From contig WJMJ01000131.1 of NCBI GenBank assembly GCA_014728035.1, forward strand, positions 117,381-181,380: DNA of 64,000 nucleotides. Direction: 5' to 3'. The position numbers and the translations under genes were made by a program. This document shows, one piece after another, positions 48,941 through 57,469 of the stretch. The DNA comes from Promethearchaeota archaeon. Its GTDB lineage: Archaea; Asgardarchaeota; Thorarchaeia; Thorarchaeales; Thorarchaeaceae. The notes beneath the pieces were generated by a model, which saw only the letters and a list, made by a program, of their open reading frames with translations, was not told the origin of the DNA and made no database searches. How positions within the stretch are numbered: the first letter of the stretch is position 1; the number at the start of each line of letters is the position of its first letter.

Positions 48941-49576
48941 ATGAACGCTGAAAGAAATGCCCAGATAGTGTTAGATGCTCTCAAAAAAGTATATCCTGAT
49001 GCACCCAAGACATACCTGAATTGGGATAATCCGTTCCAACTACTAATATCCACTATACTATCAGCAAATACTACAGATGCATGTGTCAACAAAGTCACAC
49101 CTAACCTATTCAAAAACTATCCTACTCCAAGAAAACTGATGAACGCATCTCAAGAGGACGTAATAGAACTGATTCGGCCATGCGGAACATACAATAGAAA
49201 ATCAGAATATATCATAAGTTCGGCTAGAATGCTGGTAGAAGAATTTGAGGGCAAGGTTCCAAAGAGTATGAATGATCTAGTAAAACTCAAAGGGGTTTCA
49301 AGAAAGACTGCAAATGTCGTACTCTCGGTAGCTTTTGGAATTAATGAAGGAATAGTTGTTGATACACATGTGAAAAGGGTATCAAAACGACTGGGACTCA
49401 CTGAAGAAAAATATCCAAAAAAAGTGGAAAGAGATTTGATTGCAATACTACCAGAATCTCTATGGTATGAATATGCTCGTCTTATTGGAGCACACGGACG
49501 ACAGACATGTAGTGCTCGTTCACCAGATTGTTCAAATTGCGCTGTGAATGAAATATGTCCTTCAGCACAAATATAG
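48941..49576 (+). CDS. nth: Endonuclease III
   Basis: 211 residues with helix-hairpin-helix LKGVSRKTANVVLSVAFG including the catalytic Lys, VVDTHVKRVSKRLGL with the catalytic Asp, and a 4Fe-4S loop Cys-x6-Cys-x2-Cys-x5-Cys at the end (CSARSPDCSNCAVNEICP). It removes oxidised pyrimidines and nicks the abasic site. The MIG-like glycosylase at 41.6 kb is a second HhH enzyme in the window. Confidence 0.93.
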   Translation: MNAERNAQIVLDALKKVYPDAPKTYLNWDNPFQLLISTILSANTTDACVNKVTPNLFKNYPTPRKLMNASQEDVIELIRPCGTYNRKSEYIISSARMLVEEFEGKVPKSMNDLVKLKGVSRKTANVVLSVAFGINEGIVVDTHVKRVSKRLGLTEEKYPKKVERDLIAILPESLWYEYARLIGAHGRQTCSARSPDCSNCAVNEICPSAQI

Positions 49577-49662
49577 AAATGTCGTCAAGACGTGAAACTG
49601 AAAAGGGGAGTAATTTCTCACAATACATACATCTTGATAGAAAATTCAAAGGTGATTATCTG

Positions 49663-50967
49663 ATGATACATATCAAGTTCATACGTGAACATCCCGACCT
49701 TATTAGAAAAGATCTCAAGAAGAGAAGAGATCTTGACAAAATCAAAGATTTCGAGCGTCTACTTGAACTAGATGAGAAAGTAAGAGCTCTAAACAGAGAG
49801 ATTCAAGACCTGAGAACCCAAAGGAACAGTCTCTCGAGAGAAGTAGGAAAAATCAAAAAATCGGGAGGAGATGCATCATCTATAATCGAAAGGGTCAACC
49901 AAGTAAACGATGATATTAAACAGACTGAAGACCATGCTGAAATATTGGAAAATGAACTTATAGGTATACAAATGCGGATTCCTAACATCCTTCATGAAAG
50001 CGTTCCATATGGAGACGATGAGGAAGACAACGTGGTTGTTAGAAAATGGGGAGGGCAACCCACCTTCGATTTTGATATTCAAAGCCATGTTGACCTCTTG
50101 GAACCGCTTGATATTGCAGATATTCCTCGTGCAGCCAGAATTGCAGGCTCAAGATTCTACTATCTCAAAAATGAGCTTGTGTTAATTGACTTAGCAATGC
50201 AACAAATGGCACTTCATATGCTTGTAAAGAAGGGATACACACCAATCTATCCACCATTCATGATGAGAAGAGAACCATACGAAGGAGTCACAGATCTAGC
50301 AGATTTTGGAGATGTGATGTATAAAATTGAGGGCGAGGACCTCTATCTCATTGCTACTGCAGAACATCCGATGGCGGCTATGTATATGGGAGAAATATTT
50401 GAACCTACTGAACTGCCAATTAAACTTGTAGGGGTCAGTGCGTGTTTCAGAAAAGAAGCAGGAAGCCATGGGAAGGACACAAAGGGCATATTCCGAGTAC
50501 ACCAATTCAGTAAGGTAGAACAATTTGTGTTCAGTCATCCTGATGAATCATGGAAAATTCATGAAGAATTATTGAAGAATGAAGAGGAATTCTTCCAAGC
50601 ACTAAAAATACCGTATCGAATTGTAAATGTTTGTACTGGAGATATTGGAATTGTCGCTGCTAAAAAATATGATTTAGAGGCATGGTTCCCAGGACAAGAG
50701 AGGTATCGAGAAGTAGGCTCATGTAGCAACTGTACATCGTATCAAGCAGTCAGACTTGGAATAAAATATCGAATTAAGAAAGGTGGCACGGAGAAAGATT
50801 ACCTACATACACTAAACAACACAATGATGGCAAACCCAAGAGCGATTGTGACAATACTGGAAAATTATCAGAGGGAAGATGGATCAATAAAAATTCCCAA
50901 AGCACTCCAAAAATATTTACCAGCAGGAATGAAAGAGATAGTGCCAAAAGAAAAGGAGCAAGAATAA
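49663..50967 (+). CDS. serS: Seryl-tRNA synthetase
   Basis: 434 residues from ATG 49663, with GGTGA upstream; the track start reads 36 residues earlier through the end of nth. An N-terminal coiled-coil arm (about 30-110) precedes the class II catalytic domain with motif 2 FRKEAGSHGKDTKGIFRVHQ, EVGSCSNCTSYQAVRLGIKY and motif 3 ANPRAIVTILENYQ. This is the standard SerRS, not the methanogen-specific type. Confidence 0.95.
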   Translation: MIHIKFIREHPDLIRKDLKKRRDLDKIKDFERLLELDEKVRALNREIQDLRTQRNSLSREVGKIKKSGGDASSIIERVNQVNDDIKQTEDHAEILENELIGIQMRIPNILHESVPYGDDEEDNVVVRKWGGQPTFDFDIQSHVDLLEPLDIADIPRAARIAGSRFYYLKNELVLIDLAMQQMALHMLVKKGYTPIYPPFMMRREPYEGVTDLADFGDVMYKIEGEDLYLIATAEHPMAAMYMGEIFEPTELPIKLVGVSACFRKEAGSHGKDTKGIFRVHQFSKVEQFVFSHPDESWKIHEELLKNEEEFFQALKIPYRIVNVCTGDIGIVAAKKYDLEAWFPGQERYREVGSCSNCTSYQAVRLGIKYRIKKGGTEKDYLHTLNNTMMANPRAIVTILENYQREDGSIKIPKALQKYLPAGMKEIVPKEKEQE

Positions 50968-50998
50968 ACTTACTCCATAAATTGTTGGATACACTTTA

Positions 50999-52225
50999 CT
51001 AGAGGCCCTGTTCCAAGGTCATCTTGATAGCTTCATCGATAGTGTTCTGAAGAGCTGGAGGTAAGTCTGGGGCTTGTAATTGAATGAAGCCTTGCACAAT
51101 TAGAGACGTTGCCTCATCTTCTTCAAGCCCGCGACTCATAAGATAGTTCAATTGATCAGCACCAACTTTGCCAACGGTTGCTTCGTGACTCAATTCAACA
51201 CCTTCTGCAGATGCATCAAGGATAGGAACAGCTACTATCTTTGCGGTATCACTTAAGAGAAGCCCATTACATTCAAGTCGAGCTTTAACGCCTTCAACAC
51301 GTCCTTGCAAGTCACCGCGTGCAATAATTTCAGAGTTCTCAGTAGCTATGGTGCGAGATATTACCTTGCCGCTAGTACCATTAGCTTCAAGGACAAGAGA
51401 ACCACCAATATCATAGACGGAATCTTTTGTTCCATAAACAACTGAATATAGTTCTGCACGAGCATTTCTCCCAATCAGTCTAACCTTTGGATAAGATTGG
51501 ATGGATTTGATAGGGCTCAATACGGCATAGCTAGAAACAAAGACTCCATTTTCCTCAACTATCGCAGCAGATCTAGGGCGAACATCAACGGCTTCATTCC
51601 ACTTGTGAACCATTGTGAAGGTCATCCGTGCATCCTTTTTCACATAGAATTCAGAAACTCCGAGATGCAATGAGCGTTCCACCGATGAAGGGGTAGCACA
51701 GCCTGTGACAATGTGTAGCTCTGACCCTTCTTCTGCTATGAGAATATTATGAACGTTCTGAGCAAATTGTTTCTTCTTCATTACTAGACATGTCTGAACC
51801 GGCATCTGGATTTTCTTTCCAGGTAAAGCACGAATAAAGTAACCATCGTATTCTTCGAGCTCACTTCGAGCAGTATACTTGTCCGTATCTACTGATACTG
51901 CATTCCATAAGTATTCTGATAACCAGTCATATCTTTCAAGTGCCTCGGAAATGGGAAGTACTTCAAGTCCCTCTTGAGTCATCAAGACATCTGCTAGGAT
52001 GCTTTCATTATCAAATTGGGCAAACGAGCCAGAAACATCTTTTTGATCTGGGTCAAATCCAACTTCTGCAACCAAATCTCTATCTTCTTTAGAAATCTGG
52101 TCGGATTTAATGGATTGAGCTGAACCGCCATATTGAAAACCATCCAGATCAATATCAGAGCCATACTTAGCTTTTCGGTCTATTGCACTTTTTGCCTTCT
52201 CTTTTTGTTCTGTAGATGTCATCAT
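50999..52225 (-). CDS. sufB: SufB/SufD-family Fe-S cluster scaffold
   Basis: 408 residues with the beta-helix core and the C-terminal block VELSHEATVGKVGADQLNYL, MSRGLEEDEATSLIVQGFIQ. The SHEATVG His is present (as in SufD), while the Cys used by SufB for cluster assembly is not at its usual place; a Cys lies upstream in RLECNGLLLSD. Only one SufBD gene is present, as in many archaea, so the protein probably works as a homodimer with SufC. Confidence 0.9.
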   Translation of the reverse strand: MMTSTEQKEKAKSAIDRKAKYGSDIDLDGFQYGGSAQSIKSDQISKEDRDLVAEVGFDPDQKDVSGSFAQFDNESILADVLMTQEGLEVLPISEALERYDWLSEYLWNAVSVDTDKYTARSELEEYDGYFIRALPGKKIQMPVQTCLVMKKKQFAQNVHNILIAEEGSELHIVTGCATPSSVERSLHLGVSEFYVKKDARMTFTMVHKWNEAVDVRPRSAAIVEENGVFVSSYAVLSPIKSIQSYPKVRLIGRNARAELYSVVYGTKDSVYDIGGSLVLEANGTSGKVISRTIATENSEIIARGDLQGRVEGVKARLECNGLLLSDTAKIVAVPILDASAEGVELSHEATVGKVGADQLNYLMSRGLEEDEATSLIVQGFIQLQAPDLPPALQNTIDEAIKMTLEQGL

Positions 52226-52998
52226 TATACCTCCAAGGAAACTTCAGAAAGAAATCTCTCATAGCCTTTCTCAGCTAATACGGGAATGTCACTCATATCA
52301 CCAGTATACACCAGTTTCCCTTGTTGTAGAATATAGACAGTATCAACTTCTAGAAACTCGAGGATGTATCTATGATGACTAATAACAACCATAGTGGTAT
52401 TTCCTTTCTCACGTATTGCTTTCAATTCACGTCCGACAAGTTTCAGAGAATCGTAATCCAATCCACTATCAGGTTCATCAAGAAACATGATTTGGGGATG
52501 CATAGATAATACCTGAAATAACTCAGATCGTTTCTGTTCGCCACCTGAAAATCCATCGTTCAGATCTCTATGAGCGAGATTAGCAATGCCTAATCGATCG
52601 AAATCCTCATACAGCTCCATTCTACAGGAGCATGCTACGCCCATGAAATGATCACTAGGCTCTTTACATTCATACTCTGGGCAAATTCTACATATGAACT
52701 CATCAAGTTGGACTCCAGGAATCGAAGGTGGCGACTGAAAAGCGTATGCGATTCCCATTTGAGCTCTCTGTGTGATATTCTTATCAAGCAATGATTCGCT
52801 ATTGAATAGAATATCACCACCATCAATCTTGAACTCGGGAAGTCCCATTATTGCTTTTGCTAAAGTTGATTTTCCAGAGGCATTTGGCCCGAGAACAGCG
52901 TATACCTTCCCGCGTTCAAATTCTAACGTCACACCATCAAGAATTCGAGTTCCATTAATACTAACTCTAAGGTCATGTGTTTCAAGAAGCGGATTCAT
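52225..52998 (-). CDS. sufC: SufC ATPase with a cysteine-rich insert
   Basis: 257 residues: Walker A GPNASGKSTL, signature FSGGEQKRSEL, Walker B MFLDEPDSGLD and H-loop SHHRYILEFL. Between the Q-loop and the signature lies FICRICPEYECKEP and VACSCRMELY, with five cysteines (103, 106, 111, 123, 125), not present in E. coli SufC. It overlaps SufB by one base. It powers cluster assembly on SufB; the insert may bind a metal or cluster. Confidence 0.92.
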   Translation of the reverse strand: MNPLLETHDLRVSINGTRILDGVTLEFERGKVYAVLGPNASGKSTLAKAIMGLPEFKIDGGDILFNSESLLDKNITQRAQMGIAYAFQSPPSIPGVQLDEFICRICPEYECKEPSDHFMGVACSCRMELYEDFDRLGIANLAHRDLNDGFSGGEQKRSELFQVLSMHPQIMFLDEPDSGLDYDSLKLVGRELKAIREKGNTTMVVISHHRYILEFLEVDTVYILQQGKLVYTGDMSDIPVLAEKGYERFLSEVSLEV

Positions 52999-53091
52999 TC
53001 CATCATCCCCACAAGCTGTTAATTATTGTTAACTATAAAAGACTATGAATGGGGCAAATACTGTAATAGAATCAGGTGAAGATTTCAGTTA

Positions 53092-53562
53092 TCAGTTATC
53101 TTCAATCTGAGAGAGCAACTGGATTACCTTCTTTGATGACCAAGCAACATAGTCTTCGCAACGGTCTCGAACTGGTTCTTGTTTCAATCTCAGCTTTCCG
53201 GCAGGATTCAGTTCTCCTCGATCCATAGCTTTCAGATGCCTGCAATCGGTGGTTCCCCAAGATTCAACAAATTCCATAAGAAACTGATTGCCAACACTTC
53301 TTCCCAGACTTCTACGTTCTTTGAATGTTTTTGCGTCTTCTGTACCATCTGTGCCAAAAGCTAATCCAAGACAAATGATGGCACCACTTGCAGCCCCACA
53401 AATCTGACCACTTCCACATATACCTCCACCACATAAGGATGCAACTCTCATAGAAGAGGAATTGAATGCATCAATGGGATGGTCCTTGTTGACTCGTACA
53501 ACAACACTTTCAGCACAGTTCAGTGAGTTTCCATGCATTTTTTCCATGTAAATCCCAGTCAT
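53092..53562 (-). CDS. C_GCAxxG_C_C-family protein
   Basis: 156 residues with the family signature: NCAESVVVRV, SLCGGGICGSGQICGAASGA, TTDCRHLKAM and DRCEDYVAW. Members are small cysteine-rich proteins of suspected redox function, often near Suf or molybdopterin genes. Here it lies just upstream of SufC on the same strand. Confidence 0.85.
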   Translation of the reverse strand: MTGIYMEKMHGNSLNCAESVVVRVNKDHPIDAFNSSSMRVASLCGGGICGSGQICGAASGAIICLGLAFGTDGTEDAKTFKERRSLGRSVGNQFLMEFVESWGTTDCRHLKAMDRGELNPAGKLRLKQEPVRDRCEDYVAWSSKKVIQLLSQIEDN

Positions 53563-53625
53563 CCGACCATATCATAGACATGAAAAAGGTTCGGATTCAT
53601 TCATTAACTATTAGGAGTGTTCCAA

Positions 53626-54792
53626 ATGAATAACTCAGTTCCACTCATGACCGCAGCAATACGTGGAAAGCAAAACGAAGTTCAGGCAATTCTAGATAGA
53701 GGAGAGAATCCAAATCAGAGTGACGACTTTGGAAGAACTGCAATAATATATGCTGCATCTAAGAGTGAATTCGACATCATCAAGATATTAGTAGATGCAG
53801 GTGCAGATGTTAACAAACAAGATAAGGAGGGCTGGAATGCACTGATGGTGGCTACTAATGAGGGAGAAATAGACATTGTGAGATATCTTATAGAACAGGG
53901 GGCTGATGTAAATAGTAGAACCGTAGGAGGACAATCAGTTCTTCAACTTGCTGTTGCAACAGGAAAACAGGAAATCACCAAACTATTAATCGAGTGTGGA
54001 TCAAATCCTGGATATGTTAGACCAGATGGATATACGGTACTAATGGCTGCAGTGCAAGGAGAGGATATTCAAATTATACAAGGATTGCTGACAGACTACA
54101 AGCTGGATATTAATCGTGAACAACCAGATGGTTGGAATGCATTACGATATGCAGTAGATACGGGAAATACAGCTATAGTGAAGACACTTTTGGAACACGG
54201 CGCAGACCCCAATTGGTCGAATAAAAATGGTTACTCCCTACTGGTAATAGCAATAGAGAATGGCTTGCCAGAAATAGCTCATTTGATTATCAAACATGGA
54301 GCTCAAATCAATACAAGATTTGGTTCCGGTTGGACCGCCCTCACTCTAGCATCTCAAAAAGGACAAGCGGATATTGTCACCAAGCTCATTGAGAATGGAG
54401 CAGATATCGATATCCAGTTAGATTCGGGACAGTCAACATTGATGACAGCAGCCTCAAGTGGAAAACAACAAATTGTAGATATTCTAATTGAGAGAGGTGC
54501 AAATATTCATCTCACAAGAAAGGATGGATATACCAATCTCATGGCAGCTGCAGAGGGAGGGCTAACCGATTTCGCACAATATCTAGTTGAGGAAAATATA
54601 GAGATAGATGAACAGACAGAATCCGGAGCAACAGCATTAATGATAGCTGCTCAAAGAGGGAATGTAGATTTTGTCAAACTTCTTCTTGACAATGGTGCAA
54701 GCCCCAGTATTCAAGACAACTTTGGGAAAGTGGCAAAAGACTACGCCAAGATGAACAAACATGAAAATATTGCGACTATGCTTAGCTCCTAG
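53626..54792 (+). CDS. Ankyrin-repeat protein
   Basis: About 388 residues from the ATG at 53626, with GGAGTG at good distance. It is about 11 ankyrin repeats of 33 residues and nothing else; GRTAIIYAASKSEFDIIKIL and GWNALMVATNEGEIDIVRYL are typical. Cytoplasmic protein-binding scaffold. Codon and base use agree with neighbours, so recent transfer is not evident. Confidence 0.92.
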   Translation: MNNSVPLMTAAIRGKQNEVQAILDRGENPNQSDDFGRTAIIYAASKSEFDIIKILVDAGADVNKQDKEGWNALMVATNEGEIDIVRYLIEQGADVNSRTVGGQSVLQLAVATGKQEITKLLIECGSNPGYVRPDGYTVLMAAVQGEDIQIIQGLLTDYKLDINREQPDGWNALRYAVDTGNTAIVKTLLEHGADPNWSNKNGYSLLVIAIENGLPEIAHLIIKHGAQINTRFGSGWTALTLASQKGQADIVTKLIENGADIDIQLDSGQSTLMTAASSGKQQIVDILIERGANIHLTRKDGYTNLMAAAEGGLTDFAQYLVEENIEIDEQTESGATALMIAAQRGNVDFVKLLLDNGASPSIQDNFGKVAKDYAKMNKHENIATMLSS

Positions 54793-54844
54793 TATCATCA
54801 CGCTTAAAACGGTCTATATCCGAAAACTCAATGGGTTATAGTCA

Positions 54845-55315
54845 TTGACAGAAGTCCAGCAATCATTTGAGAGGTTAATCTCCCTGGCAATAGAGAGGGA
54901 GGTAGAAGCTTATGAATTCTACACAAAGGCTGCAGAGGAAGCAACTCTTTCTTCATCAGCGAAACTGCTCAAGGAGCTTGCAGAACAAGAAGTATCTCAC
55001 AAGGAAAAGCTTGAGAACGCTCTAAAAGAGGGCGTGTGTGGTACTTTCGAATGCAAGACAGAAGCAGAATTTGAGAAATTAGACTTGGGAAAATACTTAG
55101 TGGATGTACCATTAAAACCAGATTCATCACCTCAAGATATCCTTGTGGTAGCAATTAAGAGGGAAGAAGGAGCGTATGATTTCTACAAATCACTATCAGA
55201 ACTGACCAGTGTGTCAGCACATAGAACGGTTTTTGAAACATTAGCTGAAGAAGAGCAAAAACACAAAGAACGTCTGCAGCAGATGTACGACGAGGTTTTC
55301 TCACCAGACATGTAA
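54845..55315 (+). CDS. Rubrerythrin-like diiron ferritin-family protein
   Basis: 156 residues with four helices and two diiron half-sites: EREVEAYEFYTKAAEE plus EQEVSHKEKLE, and KREEGAYDFYKSLSEL plus EEEQKHKERLQ. This is the rubrerythrin pattern without the rubredoxin domain; it probably reduces peroxide. TTG start. The hairpin at 55321 terminates it. Confidence 0.85.
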   Translation: MTEVQQSFERLISLAIEREVEAYEFYTKAAEEATLSSSAKLLKELAEQEVSHKEKLENALKEGVCGTFECKTEAEFEKLDLGKYLVDVPLKPDSSPQDILVVAIKREEGAYDFYKSLSELTSVSAHRTVFETLAEEEQKHKERLQQMYDEVFSPDM

Positions 55316-55320
55316 TAATA

Positions 55321-55346
55321 GTAAGGGCCGTTGGCCCTTACTTTAA
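55321..55346. terminator. Terminator hairpin between convergent genes
   Basis: Perfect 9-bp stem GTAAGGGCC / GGCCCTTAC with GTT loop, six bases after the rubrerythrin-like stop and 15 bases from the end of the minus-strand gene; likely works in both directions. Confidence 0.6.
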
Positions 55347-55355
55347 CAATAAACA

Positions 55356-56633
55356 CTAATTCTTATGCAGTTTTGGAGCCGCAATGAAAGTCAAACCTTT
55401 CTTAGTTAGCTCTTCAGCTGTTCGGTTCAAAGCATGATGCTTGTCCAGATAATTTCTAAGCATCTTTGGCATATCTCCCGATTCGATAATTTCACTCTTA
55501 TCGCGGAAATAATCAAGGATATCACTGGGGTGATCACGAGTGACATCAATCTCAGGAATTCCTCCCTCATGTTTCGCACTTATATTCTTGACATGATCAG
55601 CTAATTCAACTAATTCTTCAGTACGGTCGTAGGGTTGACGTACAATAGATTTGTAGGTTTCAGTAATGTGATGTTCTAAGCGAACCACATCTTCAAACCC
55701 AAAATCGTCCCGAATGAAAGCTGCGAGTTCTATGGTGGATTTATCCACACTGTTTGATAGATTGAATCCAATAAGGGGAGTCGTACCATCAGGCCGACTA
55801 AATAATTTCGCGGTCAATAATGTCCAAAGACAAGCATATGGATTATCATTGCCCATGAATACAGAAATTTTGAACTCCAAATCAATACCTAATTTATACA
55901 GTATATAACCAACAAGAACACTTCCAGGATTGATGTTTAGAACTTGCTTTACCCCATAAGTTGTATAATAATGCAGAAATTCATCAGCCCATTTTAATAC
56001 ATAATCATTGGGCATGCCAACTCCACCAAAGTATCCAGTAATTGTTTCTGGTCCACCAAGATGAATATTTACAGGAGCTCCATCTGGGCCAGGTGCAGTC
56101 CCCTTGGTATCAAGAGTTTCAACGTAGGATGAACCTAAGATTTGCATTGCAGCAGCAAAAGCCACAATATCGTCATCTTGTGTCTGTTCCTTCATTTTTC
56201 TAACGCGGATAAATCGCCCAGGCATAAGTTCTTCCTTGTCAATTGCCTGCTTTGCCTGTTCAATAAGCCAAGGAAAATACTGACACGCACTTATCTCAAG
56301 AGTTACTGCAAAACTATCATCGAAGCTCATTGATTCTGCCTTATCACCCAAAACCTTCTGACGGAAATCTGAAATGCTAATGAAAGCACCTTTATCACGC
56401 TGTTCTTGAAGCCATTTCAAGTCAGCCAAGTAAGGAGATTTCTTCTTCTCCAAAACAGCAAGTAGGTGTTCCAACCTGCGAGCTTCTGCAGCTTTCTTAT
56501 TGATTTCTTCTACCCCTCCGTATTTTTCAATTATCTTCAGTAATTCGGTAATCAGAGGGTTATCCTCATTCAGGAGAAAATCGTTTATTGCTTCGAGTTG
56601 TGTAGCATCGATTCTTAGCTTTTCTCTGTCCAT
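55356..56633 (-). CDS. Conserved protein of unknown function, alpha/beta
   Basis: About 425 residues from MDREKLRIDATQLEAINDFL (an upstream ATG adds five). A helical N-terminus is followed by a region with alternating strands and helices: GVKQVLNINPGSVLVGYILY, LEFKISVFMGNDNPYACLW, LIGFNLSNSVDKSTIELAAF. This suggests a TIM-barrel-like or cobalamin-enzyme-like fold, but no diagnostic motif (B12 DxHxxG, radical-SAM Cys, PLP Lys) is visible. I do not recognise it. Confidence 0.6.
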   Translation of the reverse strand: MDREKLRIDATQLEAINDFLLNEDNPLITELLKIIEKYGGVEEINKKAAEARRLEHLLAVLEKKKSPYLADLKWLQEQRDKGAFISISDFRQKVLGDKAESMSFDDSFAVTLEISACQYFPWLIEQAKQAIDKEELMPGRFIRVRKMKEQTQDDDIVAFAAAMQILGSSYVETLDTKGTAPGPDGAPVNIHLGGPETITGYFGGVGMPNDYVLKWADEFLHYYTTYGVKQVLNINPGSVLVGYILYKLGIDLEFKISVFMGNDNPYACLWTLLTAKLFSRPDGTTPLIGFNLSNSVDKSTIELAAFIRDDFGFEDVVRLEHHITETYKSIVRQPYDRTEELVELADHVKNISAKHEGGIPEIDVTRDHPSDILDYFRDKSEIIESGDMPKMLRNYLDKHHALNRTAEELTKKGLTFIAAPKLHKN

Positions 56634-56795
56634 TTCAAGACCATCCAATATGTTCGACTATTGATAATAAGCCAAGATAGCCCAATACTTGATTATTAAA
56701 AAACGATTCTGAAAGAACATTAAACATGTAATTGGTATAAAAATTAAATTGTTGAAAGTGAAACTGAGCATTACTGAAATACGTTCGCAAATGAA

Positions 56796-57383
56796 TCATT
56801 CAGCTGTCTCGAATACTTGTAATTCTTTGAAAGAATCACCATCTCCAAATATTGGAGATATATCACGAAGATATGAGCGAAACTTTGGACCAACTAATCC
56901 TACAAAAATTCCACCAACAGTCACTTGAATCCAATTGATACCAAGAAGTTCTTCCCAGGCTGCAATTTCACCAAACATAATGCTCTCAAAGAAAAAATAT
57001 CCCGCCAACATAGCTAAAGCACCAAGAACAATTCCAATAACATCCATGATACTAAGGTTATGAGACCTTCTCGCCTGTAGACTGAAGGCACCCACGATGA
57101 ACCCCTCCAGACCCTTGACAAGCAAGGTGATTGGAGCAAAAGGTATGAAGCCCAAAGCAACATCTGCCATCGCAGATCCAAATCCACCAGCTATTAGACC
57201 ACCTATTGGACCTAGAAGAAGACCACTGAGCATCACCATTGTATCCCCAATATTTAGATATCCAGAGGTTGTTGGAAAAGGAATTGCAACAACCGCAGTT
57301 ACAACAGTGGTAAGAGCTGTAAATAACGCCAATAAGACGATATACAATGTGGAATTTGTGGTGCTTGAGCTAATTTTTTCCAT
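56796..57383 (-). CDS. ECF transporter S component
   Basis: 195 residues, five to six membrane helices, with SGYLNIGDTMVMLSGLLLGP, IGGLIAGGFGSAMADVALGF and APITLLVKGLEGFIVG, typical of energy-coupling-factor substrate-capture proteins for vitamins. The substrate is not readable. It is divergent from a threonine-synthase-like regulator, 80 bases away, which may control it; a PLP- or amino-acid-related compound is one idea. Confidence 0.85.
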   Translation of the reverse strand: MEKISSSTTNSTLYIVLLALFTALTTVVTAVVAIPFPTTSGYLNIGDTMVMLSGLLLGPIGGLIAGGFGSAMADVALGFIPFAPITLLVKGLEGFIVGAFSLQARRSHNLSIMDVIGIVLGALAMLAGYFFFESIMFGEIAAWEELLGINWIQVTVGGIFVGLVGPKFRSYLRDISPIFGDGDSFKELQVFETAE

Positions 57384-57443
57384 ATGAATTACTCACCGAG
57401 TTTAAACAAGTCATGCCTCTAAACCGCAATATATAACTTTGGG

Positions 57444-57455
57444 CCTATATATAGG
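57444..57455. promoter_or_regulatory. Operator-like palindrome CCTATATATAGG
   Basis: Perfect 12-bp palindrome in the 80-bp divergent promoter between the ECF S gene and the PLP-fold/HTH fusion, between the TATA-like AATATATAAC and the start codon. Confidence 0.5.
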
Positions 57456-57469
57456 TCATAATAATGACC
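57454..57469. promoter_or_regulatory. Palindrome GGTCAT-AATA-ATGACC over the start codon
   Basis: Six-base perfect arms; the second arm contains the ATG of the HTH fusion gene. It suggests autoregulation by a dimeric HTH. Confidence 0.5.

Noticed and set aside
48472-49113. 213-aa minus-strand ORF antisense to the MFS and nth genes
   Set aside because: Antisense to the well-supported MFS transporter and start of nth; a shadow frame.
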